A stretch of 64,000 nt of DNA from Diatrype stigma (taxonomy: Eukaryota; Ascomycota; Sordariomycetes; Xylariales; Diatrypaceae), in the NCBI GenBank assembly GCA_022225965.2, contig JAKJXP020000019.1, positions 62,001-126,000 of the forward strand. The letters are read 5' to 3'. Below, piece by piece: positions 24,706 through 38,639 of the stretch (position 1 is the first letter of the stretch; the number at the start of each line of letters is the position of its first letter). A program made the translations under genes and the position numbers. The notes below the pieces were generated by a model. The model saw nothing but the letters and a program-made list of their open reading frames with translations. It searched no databases and had not been told where the DNA came from.

Positions 24706-27700
24706 TAAAACAAAATTAATACCAATTCGAAATAAAAACATAAATATATATACGTTTTATAAAATATAATTGCAACAAAAAAGGCATTTCTAAATAAAAA
24801 TATGCAAATATTGCTTATAAATAAATTAATTTAATAACTAAAACTATTAATAAGCATAACAAACCTTAAAATTCATAAAATAATTTATATTAATAAAATT
24901 CGAAAAAGCTACATATAAGCCGTAAATAAATTTCGAAAAACCTATAATGCGCTATATTATAACGAAAAAATTACGTATAAAACTTAAAAGAATTATACAT
25001 AAGTTACGCGTAAAACTCGAAAAAGCCGTAACGCATTACGGATAAGTCGCATATAAAACTCGAAAAAGCCGTAATATATTACGGATAAATTGCGGATAAA
25101 AATAAAAAAATCGTAATGCATTACGGATAAATTATAAATAAAAATAAAAAAAATATAATACATTACGAATAAATTACGGATAAAAATAAAAAGGTCGTAA
25201 TACATTGCGAATAAATTACGGATGGAAATAAAAAAATCGTAATATATCGCGAATGGATTGCAAAAAAAAATAAAGAAATTTCTAAAAAAAGCTAAAATGA
25301 TTTAATAGTATAATAAAATATGCGGATAAATTAAGGCAAATTACGAAAAAGCTATAAGCAAATTAAAACAAATCGAAATAAATTACGGGCAAATTGAAAT
25401 AAATTTAAATGAAATCCGGAAATATAATAATGCTATTGGCCGTACGTATAAAATAAATGGGTTTTATTATTATTTATATATAATACTTATAAAGGATGGA
25501 AATTAATTAACTGGCAAAACGGAGCTAGCTAATTCGATTAATCGCTAGAGCGAACGTAACGGGTCCGACCAATCGCAGGCGAAAACGCTCGAGGTATTTC
25601 CCAAGCCTGAATTTCTGGACATAATTTCCGTATCACACCACCTTTACAGAATAACCTCCGATTAGGATAATAATCGTATTATATATTTACATTAAGCCGA
25701 ATAATAAAAAGGCTTTTTAAATCGCAATTAATTCGAAAATATTAATTAAAAGTTATAATTTGTTTTCGCTAAATAAGTAATAAAACGCTTAAATAGCCGG
25801 AATAAATAAATTCGTTCGTTAATTTTTTTGGACCGGATTTTTGCGATATTAAAAGTTTTCAAATGCGGATTTCGAAAAATCCGTAAATAAGTAAAAAACC
25901 GTTCGGTTCGAATTTATTAATAAATAAATGCCGTTAAAATTCCGAAACAAATCCCTTTATTATCGTAAATCCTTTACGGCGCCGTTATTAAACGGGCGAT
26001 ATAAACGTAAATTACATATAAAGGCGAAAAAGTTTTAAATTCCGTATAAAAAGAATTTATTTAAAAGCATTACCGTTACGTAAAAGTTTAAAAAACCGGC
26101 GATCCGTTCGGTTTGGCGATTAAAAAAAGTGTTTATAATAAAGGCATTGGCAATTAATTTATTGGCTTTCGTAAGTTTTCGTTTCGATAAACGGGCGTTT
26201 ATTAACGTTATATCGATTTCGATTTTAAAAATTTCGAGGATTATGTTCTGGCCGTTTTTTCCGGAATTCGGAAACTTTTTTAATACGGCAATTACTTTAT
26301 TATAAAAAAATATAACGAAATTGCGATTTTTTCAAAAGAAAATACGAAAATAAAGTCGTCGAAATAATAAACGATTAATATTTCGATAAGTAATATAAAA
26401 AGTATTTAATAAAAAACTATTACGAATAAATTAAATAAATACGAAGCCGTATAAAAGCTAAATAAAAAGCAGTTTTTATAATAAAACCTTTTGCGTTATT
26501 CGAAACCGAATAATCGACGTTATAATGCCGTTATGAATATTATGCCAAATGCGTTTTTAAGGTTCTTTTTAACGAAAAAGTACATTTTATTGGAGCGGCA
26601 TACGAAATTAAAAACGTTTTCGATTATAATATATTTAAGTATAGCATTTATTTCCGGAATTTGGTCGTTAATCGAATTTTCCGGAAAATAAAAGAAGTGG
26701 TATATTTTGCGTTATTTTCCGTTCGGTTTTGATACGAGGCCGAACGGAAAAAACACGAAACCGGGCGGTAAAAAAAACGGAACAAAAGCGATGCGGCCGA
26801 ATATAAAGTCGTTTTTTAATTGTTATTAAATTATTGCCGAATTTTCGTAAGCTATTACGAAGTTCTCGGAAATTATTAATAAAGGTTATTACGTATAACC
26901 GAATTAAACGTTATATATAAATATGTCGTTAATTAAAATGGGAAGTTTTTCGAAATAACGTCTAAAGGCGGCCTTTTATTTTTCGGCAATTAAAAGGAAC
27001 GGAAAATTCCGAAAGAAATTTTCGTTTATAAGGAAAGTTTCGAAAGAAAAAGATGTATTAATATCCGGCCTGGCCGGAAAGAAGTTACGTATTTAAAGGA
27101 GCAATTAAATTATTTTCGGATTTTTCGGTATTACGGGCGAATTATTAAAGCCGGGCGTAATAATATTTGAATTTTATTTAAATTTGCTATTACATTTCGT
27201 TATTTTATAATTTTCGTTATAATTAAAGCATTTATAAGGCCTTTCGTATTTATTATCGAAAGCTTTTCGAATATATTCGTTTTTATTTTAATTGCGGCAG
27301 ATATTTTTTTAAAACGTTTTTCGGATTTTTGCCGGCGCCGAAACGTTTTTGTTATATAATTTAAACGCGTTAAAAAACAAGAACTTATTAATTTAATCCG
27401 GCTTTTCGTTTTTTTATTTCGTCGCGTTATGGCCGAAATGTATTACGGAAATTATGCGAATTATTGCGTATATAAATATATGTTTTATTTAATAAGCTTA
27501 TTCGTATTTCGTTATGTATTCGGTAAAACGTATTATATTTATTTATACGTTTAAATGCATTAAAAAAACACGAACGTAGATTTTTATATATTAAGCGAAG
27601 CATTAAAAAAATATATAAGTCGGAACCGTAATAAGGGATTTTCCCGATATTAAAAACGAATCGAAATTCGGAATTAACGATACGGACATTCGAAATTTCG

Positions 27701-28405
27701 TTTTGCGCTTTTAAATAAACGTTAATTCGGAACTTAATTAAATTTAAGAATTTAAACTTAAATTCGAATATCTACATTACGTAACGTATTTTTATATCCG
27801 GAAATATATTTGCGGTATTTATTACGATATTAAGATATTTATTAATTTCGTCGTTTAAATCCGAACCGCGCTTTCGGTTTTTTTTTCGTAATATCGGCGG
27901 ATTATTTTATTTTATAGCGTTTGTTTTTTTAATTCGACTTTATATATTTTAAAGCGGCATTTACGGAAATCGAATTTTTTGGCCAAAAGAACGAATTCGA
28001 AAGATTTGCCAACCGTATTTACGCGTAATCTTTTTAAAAGTTTTATAGCCGGCGGCAAAAAACCGACGGTATTAATTCTTAATATTATATTAAAAGCCGC
28101 CGGCGCTTTTAATAAAAAACGCATTACGCGTTTTTCGGTATTTGCGGCGACGATTTTTAAAAACGCGTTTTAAGTAATAAAAATAAATATAAAAATATCG
28201 TTAAGATTTATTATATCGGAATTTATAAATAAATAACAATTAATTAATAAATCGAATTTAAGAAATACTTATAAAGATTTCGAATCGAAAATTCGAAATA
28301 AAAGCGGTAATACGATTATAAAGTTAATTAAATTATTAATTATTATTATTATAAATGGCAGGTTACGGTATAAAACCCTTTTAAATTCGTAAACTAATTT
28401 ATTCT

Positions 28406-28629
28406 TAAAATGTGCTCATCTTAATATCAGTGCTATAACAGCGAGTTATTCCAATTCTAATCGTGTTAATTGCTAATAAATATTAAAGATGTATAAAACT
28501 ATTCTCTCATTAATGTACTTCAGCTTTTATCATTTTGGGCCTCTAATAATACTAACATTAATAATAATCTTGGATTAATAGGACGGATATATCCAAGGAC
28601 ATATATAAAATGGCCAATAAACGGAACGT
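28406..28629. other. Less-mutated spacer between two elements
   Basis: About 224 bases with more balanced composition (TGTGCTCATCTTAATATCAG near the start) lie between element X and the gypsy 5' LTR. It is probably original host sequence. Its last five bases, AACGT (28625-28629), form the left target duplication of the gypsy element. Confidence 0.55.
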
Positions 28630-28966
28630 TATTATACGAAGATATTTCGGACTAATAACAACTGCAATTATTACTAATTGCAAGATATATTGAAATGCAT
28701 TTTATCCCTTGTTATAGGAAGTATTAAAATGCATTCCTGCCTAATATAGCCATTAAGGTTATAACAGCGAAAGCCGCGAAAGCCGCGAAAGCTGGAAATA
28801 AAGGATACGTATTAATACATACTTGCAAATTGCTGTATATAAATATTCCGTCGAATTCCCTTTGACGTCTCTTAAATTTTAATTCTTTAATACGCTCTTA
28901 AAGAATTATATAAAATTATAAGCTAATTTATTTTATACGTTTTAAGCCTTATAAGCCCTTGTTATA
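28630..28966 (+). repeat. Gypsy 5' LTR
   Basis: Aligns over its length with 41851-42178; shared blocks include GGAAATAAAGGATACGTA and TTGCAAATTGCTGTATATAAA. It is more AT-rich than the 3' LTR, with the differences mainly C/T and G/A. It begins TATTATAC where the 3' LTR begins TGTTATAC. Confidence 0.85.
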
Positions 28967-29349
28967 ATATAATTTTGTACCCTCTTTAAGATATATATAT
29001 TTATATTTTTATTAATACAAATCATTATACCCTAAGCCCTAAACGTTACGTCTTTAATAAGACTTGGTATTTCGTCCTTTATTAAAGATATAATTACCCT
29101 TATAATAATCCCTTAATTCAAAAACCCTATTGCCAGCCAATTAAAAAATAAGGCAAGCATTCCTATTGCTAAGAATTAAAAAACCCAATTATCCGTAACT
29201 GCCAAAAAAAAAACCTCCTTTATTTAATTATCCAAACAAGCCTTTAATTTTATTTCACTTTTTACTGGCGATAAGGTCGTACCTAAGGAATTATACCCTT
29301 AAACCTTTATACCTCTTAAAATCCAAGCAAAAACCCTTAATATTAAATC

Positions 29350-32130
29350 CGAAAATTTTAAAGAAAAATACGAATCGGAAAAAAAAAACGAAAAAAAAAA
29401 GAAAAACGAAGATAATTCTGAAATAAAAAAAGTCCTTACTTATTTACCCCAAGAAGCATATTTATCCGGTATTAACCTTATAATTACCCGGAAACCGGCT
29501 ATAAACAGCCAGTTATAAGCCAACCCTAATATATCCCTAAATATTATAAATAAATTCCAAATATTCCAAGATTTTAATACGAACCATTATACGTTCCTTA
29601 TTAGCTAAGCATAAAACCAATAAAAAATTCCATTACCAAACGTATTTCTTTCCTTTTTTATTATTTTTAATCTTTCAAATTGTTTCTTTTAATAAAAATT
29701 TGTCTTAAAATTAATTAATAAGTTAGGATTATTACATAAAAGAAACCCTTTTTTTATTAGATTTCTAATTAAATTTATTATTTTTATTTAATTTATAATG
29801 CCCGTTATGTTTATTCCTTTTATAAATAATACGGCGCTTATTTTATATAAGCCACTTATTTATAATATAATTATAAATAAACCCGGAAATAAGCCCTTAA
29901 TATTTCAAATTAACGTTCGTAACCCTTCGGAATAACTAATTACCTTATATTACAATATCGGCCAAACCTATTATAATTTCGTTACGTTTATTTAACAAAT
30001 TAAAAACCGTAATTAATTTATTACTAAAAACATCGAAGAACAATATAACATTATAACAAAAATTTATCGCTAGGTTTTTTAGTTTTACCGTAAAGGTTAT
30101 TATGTTACCGAAAACCAAATCGCCAGGTTTTAAAGTAAAATAATTAAAGCCAGCTATTAATTCTTTCAAAAAGTCTGGGAAACTATCGCCAAATTCGCTC
30201 GAAATAACGAAACTCGTTAATAAGCCATTACGCATCTCGAATAAATCGCCGACAATTATTATTAAGCATTATTTAAAATCGAAAGACGCATGCTTAAAAC
30301 CTAAGCGTTTAAATCGAACGTAAACGAATAAATAACTTAAAAGAAAAACCAAATTAACGACCTTTTTATTCGAAAATATTTCGATCCGGCCAATATTAAC
30401 CGATAAATACGCCGGCAAGTCGAAAAATTTCGGTCTTATATTTAAAACGCATTAATAAAATTCTAACGATAGCTTAAGTTTAACCCTTACGTCGTTATCG
30501 ATATAAACTTTGTTTTATAATAAATTAAATAGCATACTGCGATACGTTTATTTTTTAATCGTTTCGTTAATTAACCCTTTTCGTTTCGAATTCCTGGCAT
30601 TTTAAAAACCAAAACTTTTATATTAAAATACTTTAATTTTAAAGCTAAAATTAAAAACTTCCTTATTAATAAAGCATTTTAAATAGCCCAAATTAAAAAA
30701 ACGGCATAAAGTATTCGTTAGTAATTCGACATTTCGAAGGGATTATCCTTTATATCTAGCAGAAACGGATTCGAAAAAATACCACCGCCGCCTTTTAGGA
30801 ATTCAGGCGTACCAGGCGATCCAGATTTTGATCCTAATAATAATAATAATGAATTAAACGACCAAAAAAAGCCATTATTACCGCTATTTAAAAAAGAACC
30901 TTTCCGAAGGTTTTTACGACGATCCCCGGATAAACCTAAATTAAGAAAATAATAAAATAAACTTATTTTAACCCTAAAAAAATTCGGACGCCCCGTTTTC
31001 GTTATAATTAACCCGGTTCAGTTTAATAAGTTTTAAATTTATAATAAAAAAGATTTATTTAAGTTTAAACCTTAATGAATTAAAATAAAATCATACCTTA
31101 AAATATACGTAAAAAGTTTTTTTAAAACTATTATCGCATTAATTAAATTAAATCGCTATTTATAAATAAAGCTTAAACTTAGCATTAATAACGTTTTAGC
31201 CAAATTAAACGAATAAAATTAACGAATCGTTAAAATAATTACGTTATAACTATTACGGAACGATTTAAAAACCTTTTAAAAAAACATCGGAACGTTAAAA
31301 AAATAAAGAGCCTTATTTATTAAAGAAATACGGTTTAATATTTTACCGAATTTTTCGACCTTAATAAAGTAATCCAATAATTTGGAATTACATTTTAAAA
31401 TTATATTTCTTAAACCTTGCCCGACGAAATTACCCGCTTAATATATTTACGGCAAAATATAATGCTTAATTCGAACGAAAACTTTTTCGTTACTATTTAA
31501 GAAATAAAACAAATTTACGAAAATATGCTATTCAATCTAGGTATTTCGTCGGAAAAAAAAAAGCCCGATTCGACCTCGGAATATTCGAAATCGGGCCAAA
31601 ACCACCAAAGCAAGGAAATTCGCTTTATTTCCGGCTAAAGTCGATCCTTAAAAAGCCAGCCCAAAAACCGATAAAAATCAAAAGCGAAATCCAAATTCGA
31701 TCCTAAAAATAAGAAATGGCCTAATATTATAGCCGCATTAAAGAATATCGAATAAAAAAATATCGATTAACGTAAAAAAAATAAAGTTTCGTATTAAAAA
31801 TATAGTCGCAATAATTACCATATTTTCGCTTGTTTTATAAAAAAAGATGTTAAAAATAAAGATTTATTTAACTTACCGGAAAAGATTTCTTCTATTAAGC
31901 GCAAGCGAAATAACGATACGCCGGCCCCAAGCAACGAAAAAAAACTTAAAATCGACGCTGTCCTTAAAAAATCCGACCATCCGTATTTCGTAACCGAACT
32001 TAATAATTCCGATTCGGATTTTTAAAAGGCCCTTATTTCGTATTGCGTAAAATTTTATAACCGATAAATAACCCTTTTGCAAAACTTTTTGCAATTAAAA
32101 AACGATCCAGCAATAACGATTCGATAATAA
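29350..32130 (+). pseudogene. Gypsy gag-like region
   Basis: A plus-strand frame with many TAA/TAG runs through this stretch. Recognisable pieces include a Pro/Asn-rich part (IPPPPFRNSGVPGDPDFDPN near 30780), a polar region near 31560 and a basic part near 31870-32010. Position between the 5' LTR and pol makes Gag the natural reading, but no clear CCHC zinc knuckle survives. The copia element is inserted just downstream. Confidence 0.5.
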
Positions 32131-32414
32131 TGAATAAATAATTTAATAAAAACGATAATAAAAAATAAAAATAGCTTTATCCTTTTATTTTTTTCGGTGC
32201 CAAAAAAAAGGTACGATTTGAATCCAAATTCGGCTTTAAACTTTTGATTAGGATAATACTAATTTATAACTATTCCGAACATTTTGTTAAAATATTTCTA
32301 AATAATAATTGCTTTATACCGGTTATATTATTCTTTAAATGCCGATAATGGAAATTGCTTATTTTTAAACGAAATAAAATTAAGAAAATAACGTCTTTCG
32401 ACGTTACCTATATA

Positions 32415-32598
32415 TTGGTAGGTACGTACGTATAATCAAAGAAAGCAAATAACAATTGAATAAAACGGTTATATATTAAAATGTTTAAGGTAGGAAAAAG
32501 TCTATTTAAGGAATTACGGCGGAAGCCTGCAGTTATATAGGACTAGCTTGCTTATATAATGGCAATGCGTGCCAACGCGTTGGAATATAACCATTACT
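32415..32598. repeat. Copia LTR, left copy (3' LTR of the minus-strand element)
   Basis: Begins TTGGTAGGTACGTACG and ends near ATATAACCATTACT; it shares TGTTTAAGGTAGGAAAAAG and GCCTGCAGTTATATAG with the copy at 38330. Confidence 0.8.
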
Positions 32599-32819
32599 TA
32601 CTTTATTTTCTTTCGCGATTTAATCGCGAACTGTGCCGTCGACTTAACTATATTATTTACCATCCTTCGAATTATTATTCTTTCTTTATTCATCTTTTTA
32701 ATCTTATATTAACCTTATTGCAATCAATTAATAACCTTATTAATTTATTAAAAAACGCCTTTATTATGGCATTAGCCGGATTGCAATTGCCATAAATCCA
32801 TCGGATCTTATTTACCTCC

Positions 32820-34390
32820 TTATTCTTATACGATTAACGAAGGGCCATAAAATTAATCATTAGCCGCTTTTCGTTAATGCTTCCCATTTATATTAAACAT
32901 TAATATAAAAAAAAGGAATTCATATAAAGAACGAATAAGGCGCAAAGAAAAGTTAAGCGTTTCAGAATCGTATTAATGGTATAATAAATAACGTATCCGA
33001 CGTTAAAGCCTTATATTATGCCGTAAATTTCGCTAGCAAAAACGCTACGAATTATTTTCTTACATTTGGTAGACGACTAATGAATAACATTGCCAAAAAC
33101 GGTAAATTCGTTCGTTTAAAATATAAGTTTTTTATTTCCAAACATAATAACGTAACCGATTTATAAATTCAGGTTTTTATTATTTACAAAGAATTCATTA
33201 ACGAAAACGTATAATCGAAAGTTTTAAGGATCCAATTAAATATAATTAAGCCCGTAATCCTTTTTATTTATCTGCCATTAAATCCGGATATTTAATAGTT
33301 TGGCTTCTTTAAAACCAGGCTTTATATATTGGACAGCCGTAAAATAATTAAAGGCTGCCTTAAACTGGCAGATCGACGAAATATAGGCTTTTCGGGCTTT
33401 TTGCTCGACGTATCCCTTAGGCATATCCGGTGCCTTAGGGTTTAATAGCAGCAGCTTTTTAGCCTGCCCTTTCTGGATTGCCGAAAAACCATTGCCTTTC
33501 GAATAAATAATAAGACGTAAACCATTAAAGTTTTCCGTAACTCCATTCTTAAGGATTTTTTATGGACGCGCCTTAATATTAGCTTTAATTAATGCCTCGT
33601 TTTTTCTTTTTATGAATTCCGTTATATCGATATTAAGGATATTATTAATTTGGAAACTTGTTATACCGAAAGATTAACCGGTACGGATAATTAATAAACA
33701 TAAATCGAAAAATAAAAGATTCATATATAACTCTTATTAATAATGGCGAAAATAAGTTTCAAACCAATACATATTCGATTCGGCCAATCCGTATAATGGT
33801 TTTATAATACGCAATATCGTCTTTTCGAAATACTTATTTTTCAATTTTAATAAGAATCGTATAAAAATAATGCGTTTTATAAACGTCTTGGATTAAATAT
33901 AAGCCATAATAATGTTTCGAATTATTATCTTTATATCTAAGTATTACAAAATAAATGCCAGGGCCATAATTAATCGTTAGCTTGCCCGTTAAATAATAAG
34001 GGCATAAGTTATAATAAAATCTTTATCGGAATTTCCGTATTTTTAAATAACTAAACGGAACTTTTCGTAAAGGCTTAATATATTTTTACTCTTAATTTTA
34101 CGGACCATACGGAACTTAAAAATAATGGCCTTATAATAAATGGTTTTGTTATAAATAATTAGTTATAAAATGCCATTCTCGAATAAAGCGTTAAGCTTTT
34201 TTATATTTAAGGCCTTATAAGGCTTATCGGGAATTACGATTTTGCTTTTTGCTCGTAATTTAATTATTAAAGCACGGTCGTACTTTTTTTTTGCGCTAAA
34301 ATAAGTCGCGTCGAAAAATAATGTATCGAGGTCTTTTTCCGGAATAACGTCGTAATTCGCTAGATTAAAGTTTAATCCGAACCTAAGCAA
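32820..34390 (-). pseudogene. Copia reverse transcriptase and RNase H relic
   Basis: On the minus strand from 34390 downward: a copia-type pre-RT block (about 34270-34163), then FKFRMVRKIKSKN with LYEKFRLVI near 34100, KPLYGLAESNMYWF near 33800 (family: KxPLYGIPESGxHW) and, near 33400, QKARKAYISSICQFKAAFNY, typical of copia RNase H. Interrupting stops are TAA/TAG. Confidence 0.75.
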
Positions 34391-37300
34391 TTCGATCTCG
34401 AGGTCTTATAGTGATTTCGGATTTTCCTTGGATTAAATATATGGCTTAACGTATAAGCTCCGGAACGTTAAAATTCTTCCTAATGCGTTTAAAACGACCG
34501 TAATATTCTTATTAATAACGGCAATAACTTTATATAAACCTTTTCATTTATCCTTTTTGCAATATACGAATATTTCGCTACCAAAAAATAATAACATAAA
34601 CAGCATTTTTTAAATATTAAGGCCATTCCTAATATTTAAGGCGTTTTGGATTATACGTTAAGCCTTAATCTTTTTAATTTTAATTATTGCTTTTTAAATT
34701 GCGGCTATCCTTTAGGTCTAAAACGGTATAAATAATAAGTCCATATTAATCCTTAGATAAGCACTAAAAACAAACAATATCGATACGAAACCATCCGGAT
34801 TTGCCGTATCGTTAATAGCTTTAATAGCCATTTATAAACGAAACGCGCATAAGCCTTATATTTTTTCGGAAATGATTTTATAAATCCGGCAAATAAGTCC
34901 GTAATATTTCTTAACCTTGCCAATAAACCAATAAGCTTTTATTAGGACTTCCTTATACGTAATACCGATAAACCGAATTTCGTTTCGGAATTCGGCATTA
35001 TCGAAATTCGTATCGGCATTATGAATAACAATATTAAGTAATCCTAAATAAATATCGATCCAACAAAGCTTAAGGGTTTTTTAGGTTTCTTTAGCCGATA
35101 TGCCTATTAAAAACCGGACTGCTTAAAATCTTATGGCAGCATTAACGATATAAAAAATAAGGCGTTTTTCGAAATATATAACATTTACAATAATTTCATA
35201 ATTAAAATCTAATTCCGGGTTTTTAAAGATAAACCTAAAGCGCTAAAAGGCCTTATTTTTAATTTAACAATAATAGCAAAATTTATTGATTTCCTTAATA
35301 TCCTTAGGGTCGACATTATGTTCTGCCTTTTTTAAAAGGTTATGGAACTTATTAACAAAAAAATAACCGAAACGAATATGTAAACGACGTAACTTTATTT
35401 CCGTAAAGAAAATGGCGTTATTAAGATAAAACCATGGATATTCCTATTTCCGATCGATAAAAATTATAATGCCATTTTTGCAAATTAATTAATTAATAAC
35501 GTTATTAAGATATATGCCTAATTAATTCATATCCTTAAGTAATAGCAAAAACGGAATATCGGTTTTTATTACATGAAAATTAATCCGTTTAAAAAATATA
35601 TTAATAATAACTGTTCCAAATAACTTTATAAGTAGTCCGTTTTTAAAGCGAATATTGGCTTTTCCGGCGCAATCCTTATTAAGTAATATAAAGCAATCGA
35701 AGAATTCCTTAATTAAAGCAAGATATTAGCCTTTGCCAGCAATCGAAATTCGTATTGCACTTATATTTAGCATAATCCCTTAAAAAATGTATTTAGCGTA
35801 TCGGTCGAAAATAAAGGCAATATCGAATTTAAATTGCTTAATAAAAAAATGCGTAACCATGCAATAATAAAAGGCTTTATCGGAAAGACATGCGGCGGTT
35901 ATTTATTGGTTATCGTTAAATTCATAATTTAAAGGGATATTGTTATATTCCTTATTAGACTTTAAGTCCGTATCGTTAATTTTTTCGTATTTGGCCAGGA
36001 AAATAACGTAATTATCTTTTCGGCCTTCCTTGCGATTTCTTCATTAGATATAAGCGTTTTTTTGCTTTTTTTCGGTATGCTTAATAAATCAATAACCTTT
36101 TTTTTTGCATATCCAGCATTTGCGTTTCTATATGCGGATTGGGCGCTTATTATTATTATATCGGCCTTTTCGATTATTGCGATAATATTTGCGGTTAACG
36201 TAATATTGGCCAGATTCGTTATCGTCGTCGTTATTATTACTTTCATTAACCAAATATTGCCGTAATATACCTTTAAGGTTCTTATAAATACCGATAGATA
36301 TACGGAATTTATTAGCTATATCCTTAAACCTAATAAAAAATTCGAAAAAGGCGTACTAAAATTAAAGCACGTTACGACATATATAATAAATTGCGGCAAT
36401 AAGTTATTATTTCTTTTTAAAATCGGGTTTTAATGCCCTTTAATATAAAAAAAATTATCGAGCATGGCTTAAAATATTTCCAAATTTAACTTGCTTTAAT
36501 TATTTTTATCGGCCTTAGTTTTAAAAAAAATAATCGAAATCCAATCGAAATGGTATTAAACTTTATTTTATTCCGTATTAAAGTAACGTTTTATGGTAAA
36601 ATATATATCGATAAAGCACTAATAACGGAATATATTATATAAAAAATAAATAACAACTCGTTTTAATAAAATGGTTAAAAATACGACGTAAAACTGGATT
36701 TAACGGATATCCGTAATATAACAAATATCCAGAAAAAATTTGAACTTATTTTCGAAAATGTTATATACTTTTTCTATATAATTATTCTCTTTATTCTAAG
36801 CCTTTTTAAAATATTCGATAATAATTAATAAATATATTTTATTTTAAACTTATGCCGGCGGAATGTTATAATATATTAACTGGATTTAATTACCGATCGG
36901 CATAAAAGTTAATTCTAATATAAGCGATAATGCTATCGGGAAAAAAAAACCGAAACCTCCTAGTAGTTTTAAGGAACCTGGAAAACCGGATGGCCCCTAT
37001 TTTCCGTTTGGGCGTCCGGAAAAAGGGTTTGGTTATTAATCGGGTCCTAATAAGGGCATAATTCCCTTAATTAAGTCGTCCGCTTCGATCGTCGAATACG
37101 GCGATACGTAAGGATTTCCTTATTTTAACATATAAAGGGCCCATGAATTATATGCCGTATTATAATCCATATATAAATAGCCAGGATATAGGGAAAATTC
37201 CATTAAAAAATATCCTAATTAAATTGAATATTCCGAAAACGGTTGGTCATAATATTCCTAAAACGGCAAGGGCGATTGCTATCGGTTAAGGCGAAAATTA

Positions 37301-38329
37301 AGGCGAAAATCGACGCATAAGCCTAAACGTTAATTAATGCGGGAATTAAGGCATTAATCCGAATAATTAAAGTTTTTTTTAAACCCAATTAATAATTTTT
37401 AAAAGCCTTAAATATTAAAAGCTTTAAAGGCGGGCTATTAATTCGAATCGAATTAAAATTGGATTTAAAATATAAAGCGACGTAACAAAAGCGGATTATA
37501 AAATAAAAAAAAATTAAATGGTTCGCTTATTAATATATATAATAACCGGGAACGGATTTAGCTTTAAAGGCGTTCCGGGGAATATACGGTCCCTTAATCG
37601 GTTTCGATTATTAACGTTTTCCATATTAATGCGTTAAGCCATTTGGCCTTAGCTGCCTTTAATTTCCTTATATCCCAAATAGGAAATACTTTCGTAATAA
37701 CGAAATTAATAAAAGCTTTATTAAATTTGGCGTTATCTTTATTAACGTAAATCTTTTATTACATAAATGCATTCCTTAAATTAATTCGCAATAAAAATGG
37801 CATTATTTTAAAGTTTTTTATTATAAAGCCTTATAGCCGGCCTTAATAATTCTCGAACGTTTTTTCGAATATCCGGACATTAAAAATGCTCGAATTTACA
37901 TTTTCGAAATTAACCAGCATTATTAATACCCATATTAACTTTTAACGGTAATTTATTATATCCGGATCGAACTTTTTTTAATTAACTATTATCGAATCAA
38001 AATAATTAAATATCGCTAATAAATAATTCGTAATAATAAAAATTAATTTAAACAGCCGTGCCTAAATTTTTGAAATAATAAGGTCGATTCCTAAAGGATT
38101 ACCAAAAAGGCTTATCCGTATATTACTGATAGCATTTTAAGCCGAGGTTTCGGCCTATTTATATTTCGATATAGCTATTAATAAGAATAATAATAAGGAT
38201 AGGATTCGAAATATAGGCATATAAAAGTAAAAAGAAATTGCAATATTATTACGATATTTTCAATATCGTAATAATAACTTTTTCATTTTGCCAATTTATA
38301 TTGCTAATATTTAATAATATTGATTAATA

Positions 38330-38513
38330 TTAATAGATACGTACGTATAATTAAAGAAAACAAATAACAATTAGGTGAAACGGTTATGTATTAAAGTGTT
38401 TAAGGTAGGAAAAAGTTTATTTAAGGAACTGCGGCGAAAGCCTGCAGTTATATAGAACTAGCTTGCTTACATAATGGCAACGCGTGCCAGCGCGTTAGAA
38501 TATAACCATCACT
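38330..38513. repeat. Copia LTR, right copy (5' LTR of the minus-strand element)
   Basis: Begins TTAATAGATACGTACG and ends near ATATAACCATCACT. G to A differences from the left copy at the start fit RIP after insertion. Confidence 0.8.
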
Positions 38514-38639
38514 ATATAAAAAACGCCGGGCGATATTACATTAATGCCTTAATTTTCCGATATTAAAAGGATTACTTTTTTCGTTTAAACTTTAAACTAA
38601 GCAATATAAACGACGAATATAATATTATTCTGCCTTATT

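Larger units (their letters stand above)
15570..25845. mobile_element. About 10-kb element with long inverted terminal repeats
   Basis: The sequence at about 15570-15770 reappears inverted at about 25560-25845. The shared core includes AAATTCAGGCTTGGGAAATAC, a preceding ATACGGAAAT block and an outer TCCGG..CAAAAAAATT block; differences are mostly transitions with some indels. The interior holds a minus-strand helicase relic (19.2-21.9 kb) and the minisatellite frame at 24121-24705. Long inverted ends suggest a DNA transposon, whereas the helicase resembles Helitron proteins, which normally lack such ends, so the class is unresolved. I could not define a target duplication because the outer limits blur. 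Coding traces at 16.5-17.3 kb plus are unassigned. Confidence 0.6.
13360..28405. mobile_element. Element X: unclassified degraded repeat element, interrupted by a TIR element
   Basis: The left side starts with a 507-bp tandem repeat. The last about 85 bases of the first unit (13785-13868, ending AAATTCGTAAATTAATTTA) recur in the same orientation at about 28318-28405, suggesting the two ends of one element. Subtracting the inserted element (about 15570-25845) leaves about 4.7 kb. Fragments stay open for 60-100 codons (for example 27979-28173 plus) but I recognise no domain. It could be a LINE, an LTR element with an unusual arrangement, or several elements. Boundaries are approximate. Confidence 0.4.
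32415..38513 (-). mobile_element. Ty1/copia retrotransposon nested in the gypsy element
   Basis: Direct repeats of 184 bases at 32415-32598 and 38330-38513 bound 6.1 kb, and copia-type RT and RNase H traces read on the minus strand. The repeats differ essentially by transitions. Flanking ATATA on both sides may be the target duplication but is too simple to be decisive. The part from 34.4 to 38.3 kb should hold gag and integrase but is too degraded for me to place them; one open frame (35962-36246 minus) is unassigned. Confidence 0.8.

Noticed and set aside
32403..38520. ATATA target duplication of the copia element as firm proof of insertion site
   Set aside because: The flanks are simple TATATA sequence, so matching five bases is expected by chance; the LTR pair is the real evidence.
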